A DNA stretch of 45,190 bases, from contig VRUK01000043.1 of assembly GCA_019456195.1 (NCBI GenBank), positions 1 through 45,190 of the forward strand, given 5' to 3'. The notes under the pieces were generated by a model. The model worked only from the letters and a program-made list of their open reading frames with translations. It made no database searches and was not told the origin of the DNA. Of the stretch, positions 35,070-43,866 are shown piece after piece. The translations under genes were made by a program, and so were the position numbers. The stretch is from Planctomycetota bacterium. Its GTDB lineage: Bacteria > Planctomycetota > Phycisphaerae > Sedimentisphaerales > Anaerobacaceae. Each line of letters starts with the position of its first letter. Within the stretch, counting starts at the first letter, position 1.

Positions 35070-37331
35070 TTATCTAACAATTCGCTTTATATATACCGCT
35101 AATTCGGTGCCGATGCGGCGAGGTTTTTTCCATTTTTGGTCGCCGGCCTTAATATTTACTCTTGCCTGTCGAACTACATTGCCGCTTGCACAATCAAGCC
35201 ATCGAAATTTATAAATCCCCCGCTTCATGCCCTTTAGCCCAATCTCGCCGCGGAGCTTAGGCGAATACGCAATATAACTCAAGCCTGGACGTGCCAGGAC
35301 ATATTTTGTTCCTGCAAAGGCCAACTCATCGTGGGGTGACATCTCATTAAGATTAGTGGATTCAAAAAACTTCACGAGCCTGCCGCAGTCTTCAAGGTCG
35401 CTCTTCGCTGTTGTGGCAATATCCATCCCTAAAATCATCACGTACGCACCGCCCATAGCAGACGCCCAGCTTTTTTTACGCGCAATATCCCCGCCCCCAT
35501 ACTCAGCAGCCTCGGACATATTAAGACTGTATCTTCCTTTCGCCTGCCTGAATGCACTGACCATACCATCATGCAGGGCATCGGCGTTTGATACATTATG
35601 CTGAATAGCAAACTGGTCGATATTCGGGACATCCGCAAATTCGGAAAAATCCAGGCCGGTAAGTTTGTGTATGGCTATCACATGGTCATAATCGTCGGCG
35701 GCCCGAATCTCGGCCGCGATATTCTTCGCACTCGCTACAGTCAATGCCTCCTGGTATTCCTCTGCGATGCACCAAATCAGATTTTTGTGATGCTCAAATC
35801 TATCAACTATTGTATGAATAAAATTCCGCTCCGCTTTGCCCACAATATCACCCATTTTCCAGGGCCGCGCATTGTCGTCGTATAAAAACAAATATATAAC
35901 AATGCCGCTATTGTCCATTTCCATAAACCATTTTTCCCACTGTGCGAGCACCTTCGGATTTATGCCTTTGCGCGGGTCGTTATTTAGAAACGGATTATGC
36001 GTTTTGTCTCCATCTCCGCCGTGCGAGCGCACCGCCATCAGGTAAATACAGTTGGCACCTGTGCCTTTCATTTTCTCAATCAATTCCATCTGGTCGCCGT
36101 CCCGTGTCCCATCCGGGCTTAACCTGCCTCGATAAAGAAAATCCTCCGGGTCGCCCGGCCCGCACATAAAGAAAGGCCCGCCGCCCTTGCGTTTGAGCCA
36201 TTGCGGATGCTCGGAATCGACAACAATCTGGCCGTTCATGGGCTCCGATACTGTCACGGAATCTTTAAGCAGCTTTAGGGCATGGTTTTCCATTTCGCTG
36301 CCCCGGATTTTTGTGTCGTTCCAGCTAATAATCAAATCCAGACTCGGCATGACAACCATAGCACGCAATCCGCCGTGCCCAAAACAGCCGTAGGTATCTA
36401 CGGGCACATCAGGCCAGTGCAGCCCGCCTTGACGGCCGAGGCCATTGGTCCACCACAGCCAGCTATAACTGCCTACATGGTCACACTGATTATCCGGGAT
36501 TCTCTTCGAGCCTATCGAACGCTGTCGGGGTATCATCTCGGCCTCTTGACCGGTTGCCCGTGGAATCGAATTCGGCAGGGAACTGGCCACGGCCATTGTC
36601 GCATGTTCACGGCTGATTAATTGCTTATCTTTCCACCTGCCTTTACGCAAATACAATAATCCGAAACGCGCAAAATCACGCGGCGAAATCGCCAGCCGGC
36701 CGGGCCTGTCCTTAATGCCGAAGGCCATAAACGTCGGATTGTCCTGACATTCAAGAATATCTGTAAGCCCGGGATGAAAAACATCTGCGTCCACCGTCTC
36801 AAAGTCCGCGCCATAGACCTTCTTAAACAACGTGTCCCAGAACATCGCCATCTGCCAGTCGTTGTAAGCATAAGCCGTTCCGGGCTTTTCAGTAAGGCCA
36901 TAGCATGATATCTGGTTCGCACAGTCTCGCCACCTGATACCCCGGTCTTTATAATCAAGGGCCTTGTTAATATGGTGTAACTTTGGCTGCCACTTGTAAA
37001 GAGGCTCGTCAAGGCTGGAAATCCTGCCATCCTCCAAAGCCTTAAATAGAAAGTGTGAATACAAAGGTTTTGCCGCCGATGCAACATCTTTTCGTTTACT
37101 TGCATCGCCCCATGAATAAACCAAATACCCGCCCCGTACCACACAGCCGAAACCTCCTGCATAATCACCCAATTCCTTGAGCTTCTCTGCATCCAGGCCA
37201 ACCTGCTCAGGCCTTTTAGCCGCCCATTCGGTCCCAGGATATACAGGCCCCATTTCAACCGCTCGTATCTGGGCAATGCCCAGAGACAAACTTATCAACA
37301 GCCACATTAATAGTATCTTTGTCAGCTTCAT
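35070..37331 (-). CDS. Serine beta-lactamase-like / glycosidase-like fusion protein
   Basis: This is a 753-residue exported protein with a signal peptide (about residues 1-24). Residues of about 40-355 are a class C beta-lactamase/esterase-type domain: SxxK nucleophile motif SAAK (85-88), YND (156-158) where Tyr-x-Asn is expected, and FGHGG as the third motif. From about residue 370 (GGPFFMCGPGDPEDFLYRGR) a DUF4038-like TIM-barrel glycosidase region follows, with NLIWCIAEEYQEAL as a possible catalytic stretch. It ends in a small beta domain (YSPKLRGEIGL) like the putative collagen-binding module found with it. It is 20 bases after the beta-helix gene. Fusions of these two enzyme types are uncommon. 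Confidence 0.75.
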   Translation of the reverse strand: MKLTKILLMWLLISLSLGIAQIRAVEMGPVYPGTEWAAKRPEQVGLDAEKLKELGDYAGGFGCVVRGGYLVYSWGDASKRKDVASAAKPLYSHFLFKALEDGRISSLDEPLYKWQPKLHHINKALDYKDRGIRWRDCANQISCYGLTEKPGTAYAYNDWQMAMFWDTLFKKVYGADFETVDADVFHPGLTDILECQDNPTFMAFGIKDRPGRLAISPRDFARFGLLYLRKGRWKDKQLISREHATMAVASSLPNSIPRATGQEAEMIPRQRSIGSKRIPDNQCDHVGSYSWLWWTNGLGRQGGLHWPDVPVDTYGCFGHGGLRAMVVMPSLDLIISWNDTKIRGSEMENHALKLLKDSVTVSEPMNGQIVVDSEHPQWLKRKGGGPFFMCGPGDPEDFLYRGRLSPDGTRDGDQMELIEKMKGTGANCIYLMAVRSHGGDGDKTHNPFLNNDPRKGINPKVLAQWEKWFMEMDNSGIVIYLFLYDDNARPWKMGDIVGKAERNFIHTIVDRFEHHKNLIWCIAEEYQEALTVASAKNIAAEIRAADDYDHVIAIHKLTGLDFSEFADVPNIDQFAIQHNVSNADALHDGMVSAFRQAKGRYSLNMSEAAEYGGGDIARKKSWASAMGGAYVMILGMDIATTAKSDLEDCGRLVKFFESTNLNEMSPHDELAFAGTKYVLARPGLSYIAYSPKLRGEIGLKGMKRGIYKFRWLDCASGNVVRQARVNIKAGDQKWKKPRRIGTELAVYIKRIVR

Positions 37332-37351
37332 ATTACTTTTTCTCCTCGCTC

Positions 37352-38575
37352 TTAACGCACCGCCCCAAGATTATCTTCGACTATGGATGAACCTAATCTC
37401 CAATGTTCACTGTCAACATCAACCAGAACATTATCACTGAACAGAACGCGCTTGCTCGGCTGGCCTTTGATGGTTAGTGCTTTTGGTCGGACGCTTGAAA
37501 AAAGATTGCCGACTACCGTGACATCGGACGTACCCTCGAGAACCATGCCGGCCGCCGTCAAGTCATTGGCCGCACGTTTTACCTTGCCTTCGCCAAGATA
37601 GCTGTTGGAGAAGTTATTGCCCGTAACCGTAATGCGCCCGCTGTTCGGACCAATACTCAGAGCGTCCGGGCCGGATATAGTAAACGTGTTGGCGCTGACG
37701 GCGCAGCCGTGGGCATCGCGCAGGTCAATTCCGCCGGAGCTGTTGTGCGCTATCACATTGGCACTAAGCGCAATACCGTAACAATCCCTGTCGAGAACTA
37801 TGGCTGTCCCTGCGCATTCTTCTATCATATTACCGGAGACAACCGAGCCGTAGGTGTTTTCAATCACAACACCGTCGCCCAAATGGTCGTCGAGATTGTT
37901 GCCTGTCATACAGAGGTTAAAGCCGTCGATAAACCTGAGGGCATCATGGTTCTCTTCAAACTGGTTCGCCGAGACAACAACATCGTGACAGCCAATGATG
38001 TTAAGCCCCGTCTTTTTGTTATAAGTCATCAGCGAATCGCATATTCGCGGGTCCTCGTAACAGAAGTACAGCCGAATACCGTCGCCGCCGTGCTCGCTTA
38101 CGGTAATGCCGTCGATGAAGATTTCGTTTATCCGATTTGCCTCGATACCATGGCCGCTCTTTTCATTGCCCGTAATGCGAAAGTTAGAAAGTTGAATCCG
38201 CCATAACTCCGCCTGCCTGTTGTCACCTCCTCCAGGATGCTGAAGTATCAGGGCGCTCTTGCCTTCGATATTGATGTTCTTTATATGCGTGGCTGTGCCG
38301 GCGCCTTCGATAAGAACGTCGGACTTTGTCAGCTTCAACGGCTCACTTATCTCGAACGTACCGGGCGGCAAATGCACAACACCGCCTTCGTCAGGCAGGG
38401 CATCTATCGCAGCCTGGATAGAAGTATAGCGGCCCGCATAGATAACGGGACGCGCCCCCGCTAATAGCAGACCGGCCGGATTATTCCACCTGCCCTGACC
38501 GCCCGCAATACCGAAAACGCTCACGACCACCACTGCCGCAAGTAATACAAATGCTGTCCTGTATGCCTGTTTCAT
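37352..38575 (-). CDS. Secreted right-handed beta-helix protein
   Basis: A 407-residue secreted protein. The signal peptide ends near FGIAGGQG and GGAGAG-type ribosome-binding sequence (AAGGAGAG) precedes the ATG. The start of the helix (IYAGRYTSIQAAIDALPDEGGVVHLPPGTFEIS) is the pectate-lyase-3-like pattern, and many coils follow with NIIGCHDVVVSANQF, MTGNNLDDHLGDGVVI and similar turns. Such proteins bind or cleave acidic or sulfated polysaccharide. No catalytic triad can be fixed. It begins the minus-strand operon that includes the fusion protein. Confidence 0.85.
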   Translation of the reverse strand: MKQAYRTAFVLLAAVVVVSVFGIAGGQGRWNNPAGLLLAGARPVIYAGRYTSIQAAIDALPDEGGVVHLPPGTFEISEPLKLTKSDVLIEGAGTATHIKNINIEGKSALILQHPGGGDNRQAELWRIQLSNFRITGNEKSGHGIEANRINEIFIDGITVSEHGGDGIRLYFCYEDPRICDSLMTYNKKTGLNIIGCHDVVVSANQFEENHDALRFIDGFNLCMTGNNLDDHLGDGVVIENTYGSVVSGNMIEECAGTAIVLDRDCYGIALSANVIAHNSSGGIDLRDAHGCAVSANTFTISGPDALSIGPNSGRITVTGNNFSNSYLGEGKVKRAANDLTAAGMVLEGTSDVTVVGNLFSSVRPKALTIKGQPSKRVLFSDNVLVDVDSEHWRLGSSIVEDNLGAVR

Positions 38576-39025
38576 TTTGACTCTCCTTCAATAAGATTTA
38601 CTCTTTCTTCTACCAGCTATACACTGCACAGAATTCCCCCCACGAATAACCTGCAATTGTAAACTGCTTAACGAAAAATGGAAGTCAGAAAAGATCATTC
38701 CGGCCACATCGCACTATAAATTCACACAAAAGACCTGCTGAAAATCTGTTTTATAGATATTCGGATTTCTGTCAAAATAACACCTACAATCACGAATTAC
38801 TTTAAAGCGGCAACGCTTCTTCTCGATTTTGAGAAATTTTAGTCCTAAAAAAACTAATATAAGACAAATTTTCGTAAAAAGTATCTTGAAATTTATTTCA
38901 CATTATAGTAGCCTGAAGAGCTAAGGAGTTTTGGTGAGTGCATCTTTGCTGAATGGTGGTTTGTAGAAATAATCTATTTCAAAAACTATTGTTTTGGTTT
39001 ACACGAATTTGAAGGAGACAAACTG
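38576..39025. other. Intergenic region, divergent upstream DNA
   Basis: About 450 bases between the beta-helix operon (leftward) and the first pseudopilin gene (rightward). A 10-codon ORF (GTG at about 38934, AAGGAG five bases upstream, ending TAG) is the only coding hint and is probably chance or a leader. No clear promoter pair or riboswitch is seen. Confidence 0.4.
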
Positions 39026-39814
39026 ATGAATGATTACGCAGAAAATCCCGCTAAGCGCACCAAAAGAGGATTCACCTTAATAGAGCTATTGGTGGTGATT
39101 GCCATTATTGCCGTACTGCTGGCAATTCTGATGCCGGCAATGCGGAAGATCAAGGAGATAGCGAGGGAAACAGCCTGCAAGTCGAATTTGAAGAACGTCG
39201 GACTGGCCGTGCAAATGTACCTCGACGACTATGAACGCAAAATACCGCATACCCAGAGTTCCAACCAGTTTCTGTGGTACCAGTCAGACGGCCGTACTCC
39301 GCGAAAAGCCGGTTCCAGTGGTACTTATTGGGGCACTTTTTACTTTGACTACCTCAAAAATACGAAAATATTTGGCTGTCCGAGCTTACAGCGTGTTGAA
39401 CGACTGATATATGATGCCGGTAACGAACCTTCGGAAACGATTAAGCATGCAGCGTTTGGTCTGAATCATCATGAGCGAGCCAGGGGCCGCAATACGAATG
39501 ATATATACCGTCTCTCAGAATTCATCTACTGTCTCGACCATGCCGAACCAAGACCGGATGGCGGCACCAGCGATTGCCTTCATAATAATAACAACCCCGG
39601 CAGTATGAATTTAACCGGTTATCGAAAAGGCGGCAGTCGTTCGTACTCCTATCGGCAAATATTCAGACACAATATTAGGCGCGCCGACGACTTCGAGACA
39701 GGCGGAAGAACTAATGTTTTATGGCTGGACGGACACGTTACTCATATCGAAGAGACTACGGGAGACGATGTGCCGTTAAGTTGGTACACAGGCGATAAGG
39801 AGGACAGGTTCTAG
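39026..39814 (+). CDS. Type II secretion pseudopilin-like protein (DUF1559-like), copy 1
   Basis: A 262-residue protein with a prepilin leader: positively charged start, cleavage G15-F16, Glu at +5 and a hydrophobic N-helix ([20 protein letters not shown]). The globular part ends in the [19 protein letters not shown] block typical of planctomycete pseudopilin-like (H-x9-DG) proteins. GGAG lies eight bases before the ATG. A close paralogue follows at 40153. Its role in pili, secretion or surface protein assembly is not established. Confidence 0.9.
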   Translation: MNDYAENPAKRTKRGFTLIELLVVIAIIAVLLAILMPAMRKIKEIARETACKSNLKNVGLAVQMYLDDYERKIPHTQSSNQFLWYQSDGRTPRKAGSSGTYWGTFYFDYLKNTKIFGCPSLQRVERLIYDAGNEPSETIKHAAFGLNHHERARGRNTNDIYRLSEFIYCLDHAEPRPDGGTSDCLHNNNNPGSMNLTGYRKGGSRSYSYRQIFRHNIRRADDFETGGRTNVLWLDGHVTHIEETTGDDVPLSWYTGDKEDRF

Positions 39815-39840
39815 TGTTCGGTTCTTAACTTAAATATTCA

Positions 39841-39870
39841 GCCCCGCAATAAAGTTGCGGGGCTTTTTTT
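39841..39870 (+). terminator. Rho-independent terminator
   Basis: A perfect nine-base stem (GCCCCGCAA/TTGCGGGGC) with a five-base loop is followed directly by seven T residues. It lies 27 bases after the first pseudopilin gene and should separate its transcript from the second copy. Confidence 0.95.
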
Positions 39871-40152
39871 ATGTCAAGTGCGCACAAACCGTCGGTAACG
39901 AATTATCCTGCCCGTCCCGCCGGCGGTAAATAACACTGATTCCAAAGAACATCATTCCCGCATCATCTGTATAAGTATTGAGAAAAACATAATAATTTGA
40001 TATTACAGAGTAAATTTATTTTTATTGGACACATTTCATATTATCTAATAAACTGGTATTCATAGCAGCTTCGCTCAACCATCGTCGTTTGGAAAACATC
40101 TGTCCCAAAAATTGTTAATATAGCTTTAGGCAGAAACATAGGAGACAAACCG
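39871..40152. other. Spacer between the two pseudopilin genes
   Basis: About 280 A/T-rich bases. The last 14 bases before the second gene, GGAGACAAACCG plus spacing, match the ribosome-binding region of the first copy (GGAGACAAACTG), showing that the duplication included the upstream signal. No ORF is supported. Confidence 0.5.
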
Positions 40153-40911
40153 ATGAGAAATCACATAGAAAAAACCAATAATAAGTACTCGATACGAGGC
40201 TTTACTCTCATAGAGCTATTGGTTGTGATTGCTATTATTGCTCTGCTCCTGGCAATTCTGATGCCGGCCATGCGAAAAGCAAAGGAATTTGCAAAAGAGA
40301 CATCGTGTAAATCCAACCAAAGGTCTATCGGATTAGCCATAATAATGTACCTGGGCGACAATGACCAGAAACTGGCCGACCCGAAGAACGCCAACAGATT
40401 TCTGTGGTACGATGGAAGAGGCCGTCTTAGAACGACCAGTGATAACGACGCCTATTGGGGTATTGTCTATATCGATTACCTAAAGGACAGAAAGATTTTT
40501 GGCTGTCCGAGTTTAACAAAGGTACCGGATCTAATATACGATGTTGATCCCGAGGCTATTCGGACAGCGGCCCAGGGCCTTAGCGGCTATGCCCGGGGCA
40601 GAAAAACAACTGAGATACGCCCTCATTCGGAATTTATCATCTGCCAGGACCACGCCGAACCAAGATTCGAACAGGACACCCGGGACATGCTGTTTAACAG
40701 CGGCCCCGGCACTCTCAATATAACGGACTATCGCAAGGGAGGCCGTCGTCAGGATTACTATCGCGACATCTTCAGACACAACATAAGGATACAGGAAGAC
40801 TTCAGGACCGGCGGACGTCTTAACGTTCTCTGGCTCGATGGACACGTCTCATCAATAGAAGAAACCACAGGAGACGATGTCCCGAAAAGATGGTACACCG
40901 GAAAAAGATAA
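40153..40911 (+). CDS. Type II secretion pseudopilin-like protein (DUF1559-like), copy 2
   Basis: A 252-residue paralogue of the gene at 39026. The leader cleaves at G16-F17, and the N-helix [20 protein letters not shown] is nearly identical to the first copy. Conserved blocks [15 protein letters not shown] and [19 protein letters not shown] are shared, while the middle diverged. It has its own GGAG site. It is a tandem duplicate; whether the two proteins have distinct partners is not known. Confidence 0.9.
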   Translation: MRNHIEKTNNKYSIRGFTLIELLVVIAIIALLLAILMPAMRKAKEFAKETSCKSNQRSIGLAIIMYLGDNDQKLADPKNANRFLWYDGRGRLRTTSDNDAYWGIVYIDYLKDRKIFGCPSLTKVPDLIYDVDPEAIRTAAQGLSGYARGRKTTEIRPHSEFIICQDHAEPRFEQDTRDMLFNSGPGTLNITDYRKGGRRQDYYRDIFRHNIRIQEDFRTGGRLNVLWLDGHVSSIEETTGDDVPKRWYTGKR

Positions 40912-41038
40912 CCACTGTCATATTTAGCCCACAAACCTGTCCTGTCTGTGCCGAGTTTATCGAAGGGAGCACAACCGGATGGATTGAAGGATTTATTTTG
41001 GAGTCAGGCCGATTTTGTTGCATCTCTGAAGAGAAGTT

Positions 41039-41701
41039 TTATGAAATTCCAAGAAATATAGCCATTTCATCAGTAGCTTTTATAAAGGCATTAGTGTAAT
41101 TTGCAAAGCGAATTTGTCCATTGTGCTTGTCAGACTCAAAAAAGAAATCACATGGCTCATGAAATGGTAAATTGTACTTGTTTTTATACATGCGAATTAG
41201 AGATTGCTTGGAACTGGCGCTGTAATGAGCCAGATAATTTCTTATCACGTAGAATTCATCAATCTTTTTAGCTGCATCTGAAGGAATCTTTGCAAAAGGA
41301 TCATATTTTGTGACGAGAACTCTTTTTGCCTTTCCTTTGAGATCTCCCGTATCCTTAAAATCAAAGTAACCCAGCCCGGAAATAAGGCCTCTGCAAACAT
41401 CTTTTGTCAATCGTTTGGGCAATTTAATCGTTTTGTGTTCAGCGTACTTTGAAGGATCTCGACTTAAACATTCAACCAATAAATTTTCAACTAACACCTC
41501 CCACGCAACATATATTTTTAACACAAAAGCTTCATGAATATGTTTCTTTTCGGACAGGAGAATCTCTGCCAATATTTCCCTTTTCTTTTCTGGAGGTATT
41601 ATAACTTCCTTAGCCTCGAATATTTTCAACAGCAGGTCTGTGTATTCGTTTATACGAATGAAGAAATCATCGAATTCACTTTTGAGTGAGGATTTTGGCA
41701 T
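41039..41701 (-). CDS. HEPN-domain protein
   Basis: A 220-residue helical protein from ATG 41701. A TTG start at 41791 would overlap the nuclease gene and is less likely. The C-terminal half contains FYVIRNYLAHYS (R154-N-x3-H159), the R-[NDH]-x3-H signature of HEPN RNase domains. These appear in many toxin and phage-defence effectors. The N-terminal half is helical, without a recognised domain. It lies downstream of the nuclease-like gene on the same strand. Confidence 0.65.
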   Translation of the reverse strand: MPKSSLKSEFDDFFIRINEYTDLLLKIFEAKEVIIPPEKKREILAEILLSEKKHIHEAFVLKIYVAWEVLVENLLVECLSRDPSKYAEHKTIKLPKRLTKDVCRGLISGLGYFDFKDTGDLKGKAKRVLVTKYDPFAKIPSDAAKKIDEFYVIRNYLAHYSASSKQSLIRMYKNKYNLPFHEPCDFFFESDKHNGQIRFANYTNAFIKATDEMAIFLGIS

Positions 41702-41768
41702 TCTACTTTCGAGATTAGTAAATAGAATATGATGGCCAAGAAATAGGTTGTTACAATTCGTAGCAGAT

Positions 41769-42035
41769 TTATTTCTTAGAATTTCTGCCAACAGCTTTAT
41801 TTACCGATTTATGACCAACTTTGACGTTTGCTATAGCTCTTCCATATGCATCTCTGGCTATTGTGTGAATTTCAACTTTTTTTCCCTGGATGAGTTTTTT
41901 TAATACCTGAGTTGCTACTTTTCTGCCTTTCTCAGGAGTATTAACATTGGCAAGGCGTACGGGATGCTTACGGGACCGTGTTAAGAAAGTATCGCCGTCA
42001 ATTATTGTTGTTACAGTTTCTTTTCTTTTCGCCAT
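41769..42035 (-). CDS. Short staphylococcal-nuclease-like protein
   Basis: An 88-residue protein with an SNase/thermonuclease core: VTTIIDGDTFL, HPVRLANVNTPEKG, ARDAYGRAIANV and GHKSVNKAV. Against the S. aureus enzyme, D15, R27, T33, E35 and R66 align with D21, R35, T41, E43 and R87. The calcium ligand D40 is replaced by N32, so activity is uncertain. There is no signal peptide. In its longest frame the HEPN gene would overlap it by 23 bases. Confidence 0.7.
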   Translation of the reverse strand: MAKRKETVTTIIDGDTFLTRSRKHPVRLANVNTPEKGRKVATQVLKKLIQGKKVEIHTIARDAYGRAIANVKVGHKSVNKAVGRNSKK

Positions 42036-42219
42036 ATTTAAGTTCCCATTATTTTATTACAAATCAACACAATAATATTTTGCCATTACTTTGCTGTAGT
42101 TCAAGGAAATTTTTCAAGACTATCTGTTAATTACTTTAAAATATATCGAAAAAAAATACGAAATAAGCTACACACCACCCGCCACAAAGTCTTTTTACTT
42201 TTACCTTTTGACTTGTATT

Positions 42220-43374
42220 CTATCTTTTTACGAACAAGCTGCCGGGGAGTTGCTTTATCAGGCCCTTAAGCCGGAGCGATACGAGGCCGGCGTTAACGCT
42301 TCCCGCGGCCAAATCGGTATCTGCTATTATTTGCTCGATATGCAACGGCTCCTTATTGAGGCATTCAAAAACTTTCTTCTCATGGGCGCTGAGCTTCAGC
42401 TCTTTTATCTCGAACAACGGCGTATCTATTTTTTTAGCCGCCTTTTGTGCAGCCGCACTTACATGCTCCTGCAATTGTTCGCCGATATAGCCGAGGGCTT
42501 CCATTACGTCCTCAACGGATTCTATCAGCTTTGCGCCCTGTTTTATCAGTCGATGTGTTCCCCTGCTCAAAGGCGAATCAATCTTCCCCGGCACAGCCAT
42601 AACCTCTCGATTATTTTCCATCGCCATCCTTGCGCTGATTAACGCCCCCGAACGCAAGCCCGCCTCGATAACAATCGTACCCAGGGAAAGTCCCGCTACT
42701 ATTCTGTTCCGGGGCGGAAAGTTCTCGGACAGCGGCTCAAACTGCAGCGGCAGCTCACTGATACTCGCACCGGATTCGGTTATAAGCTCAAAGAGCTTCT
42801 TATTCTCCGGCGGATAAATATTTTTAAGCCCGCAGCCCTGGACAGCAATTGTGCGCCCCCCGGCTGACAACGCGCCCTGATGGGCGGCGGTATCTATCCC
42901 GCGAGCCATCCCCGAACAAATGGTAAAACCCGCCGAGCTTAAAAAATGAGCCAGCCTTGAAGCCTGCTCCTGGCCGTACAAACTGCACCGCCGCGAACCG
43001 ACTATCGATATCGCCAGATTATCCTGGCGGCATAGACTTCCCTTTATATAAATCACAGGCGGCGGGTCGTAAATCTGTCTGAGCGCAGGCGGGTATCGCT
43101 CATCTTCAAGATTGATTATCCAGACTCCAAGTTTCGCCGCTAATTCCAGCTCCGCCCTCACATCGAACTTACCTCGCGTCGCGGCTATTTGTTCGGCTCT
43201 CTTAAAACCAATCCCGTTCACTTTGGCCAACTCACTAACCGAAGCACCCAACGCACGGTCCGCAGAGCCGAAATGTTTTATGAGCTTCGCAAAAGTAGTC
43301 GCGCCAACATTGTCGGCCCTGATTAATCCGAGCCATTTTTCAATATCAATCGAATTTGGTTGTGTCCTCGCCAT
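42220..43374 (-). CDS. dprA: DNA-processing protein DprA/Smf
   Basis: DprA loads RecA onto incoming single-stranded DNA during natural transformation. The 384-residue protein has an N-terminal SAM/helix-hairpin-helix part (IEKWLGLIRADNVGATTFAK, VNGIGFKRAEQI). A Rossmann core follows with IVGSRRCSLYGQ, SGMARGIDTAAHQGAL, NRIVAGLS and GALISARMAME. A C-terminal winged helix (residues of about 330-384) completes the DprA family order at normal length. It lies 184 bases upstream of the nuclease gene on the same strand. Confidence 0.94.
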   Translation of the reverse strand: MARTQPNSIDIEKWLGLIRADNVGATTFAKLIKHFGSADRALGASVSELAKVNGIGFKRAEQIAATRGKFDVRAELELAAKLGVWIINLEDERYPPALRQIYDPPPVIYIKGSLCRQDNLAISIVGSRRCSLYGQEQASRLAHFLSSAGFTICSGMARGIDTAAHQGALSAGGRTIAVQGCGLKNIYPPENKKLFELITESGASISELPLQFEPLSENFPPRNRIVAGLSLGTIVIEAGLRSGALISARMAMENNREVMAVPGKIDSPLSRGTHRLIKQGAKLIESVEDVMEALGYIGEQLQEHVSAAAQKAAKKIDTPLFEIKELKLSAHEKKVFECLNKEPLHIEQIIADTDLAAGSVNAGLVSLRLKGLIKQLPGSLFVKR

Positions 43375-43576
43375 TATCTCGCTTCTCGCAAATCAGTATT
43401 TATAAAACCTAAGATTTCCACCCATTCGACCTGACCAACCACAGGTGCTATATGGGTGCCGATCCCGCAGGCTTGTAATTTACCACCGGGCGAGCTAAGA
43501 GACAAGGAAAAAAAGACAACTTAAATCCACAATTCGGCAAAATAACGGCATACTCATTCAAAATGTGTTTTTTCGC

Positions 43577-43606
43577 TTGACAAAAAGATATGTAATTTGG
43601 TATAAA
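43577..43606 (+). promoter_or_regulatory. Strong sigma-70-type promoter
   Basis: TTGACA (perfect) at 43577-43582 and TATAAA (five of six) at 43601-43606 are 18 bases apart in A/T-rich DNA. Transcription would begin near 43613 and read the small ORF at 43709 and the LamG gene. Confidence 0.75.
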
Positions 43607-43708
43607 AAAGATTGGTGAGGTGCGTGTCCGTGCTTTTTGATATCCGCGGATTATGGCCTTTTGAAGTTCCGGCACTTTGTTGATTTATCAATAGAGGAGG
43701 ATGTTTCT

Positions 43709-43759
43709 ATGCCGGGGGTAAGGTTCGTCGTGACGATGGCTTTGTATCTCGGTGGTTAG
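43709..43759 (+). CDS. Possible 16-codon leader peptide
   Basis: ATG at 43709 lies eight bases after GAGGAGG and is followed by 15 sense codons (MPGVRFVVTMALYLGG) and TAG at 43757. It sits in the leader of the LamG gene, about 107 bases before that gene's ATG. The strong ribosome-binding site is the main support. It could be a regulatory leader ORF or an accident. Confidence 0.35.
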   Translation: MPGVRFVVTMALYLGG

Positions 43760-43866
43760 CTTTCACATTTCAACTAAAGAATTCATAGTTTTGAAAACAA
43801 TAATAATTTTGGTGTGTGGCCAAAATATTATTCATAGATATCTTCATTTTTTTTAGGAGGACTATT

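Larger units (their letters stand above)
43375..43866. other. Intergenic leader region before the LamG gene
   Basis: About 490 bases divergent from dprA. It holds the strong promoter at 43577-43606, a 16-codon ORF with a strong ribosome-binding site at 43709, and then the AGGAGG site of the LamG gene. The implied 5' leader is about 250 bases, unusually long. I see no match to a known riboswitch class. Confidence 0.6.

Noticed and set aside
38934..38966. A 10-codon GTG-start ORF with AAGGAG before the pseudopilin gene
   Set aside because: It is too short and has only a GTG start; it could be chance.
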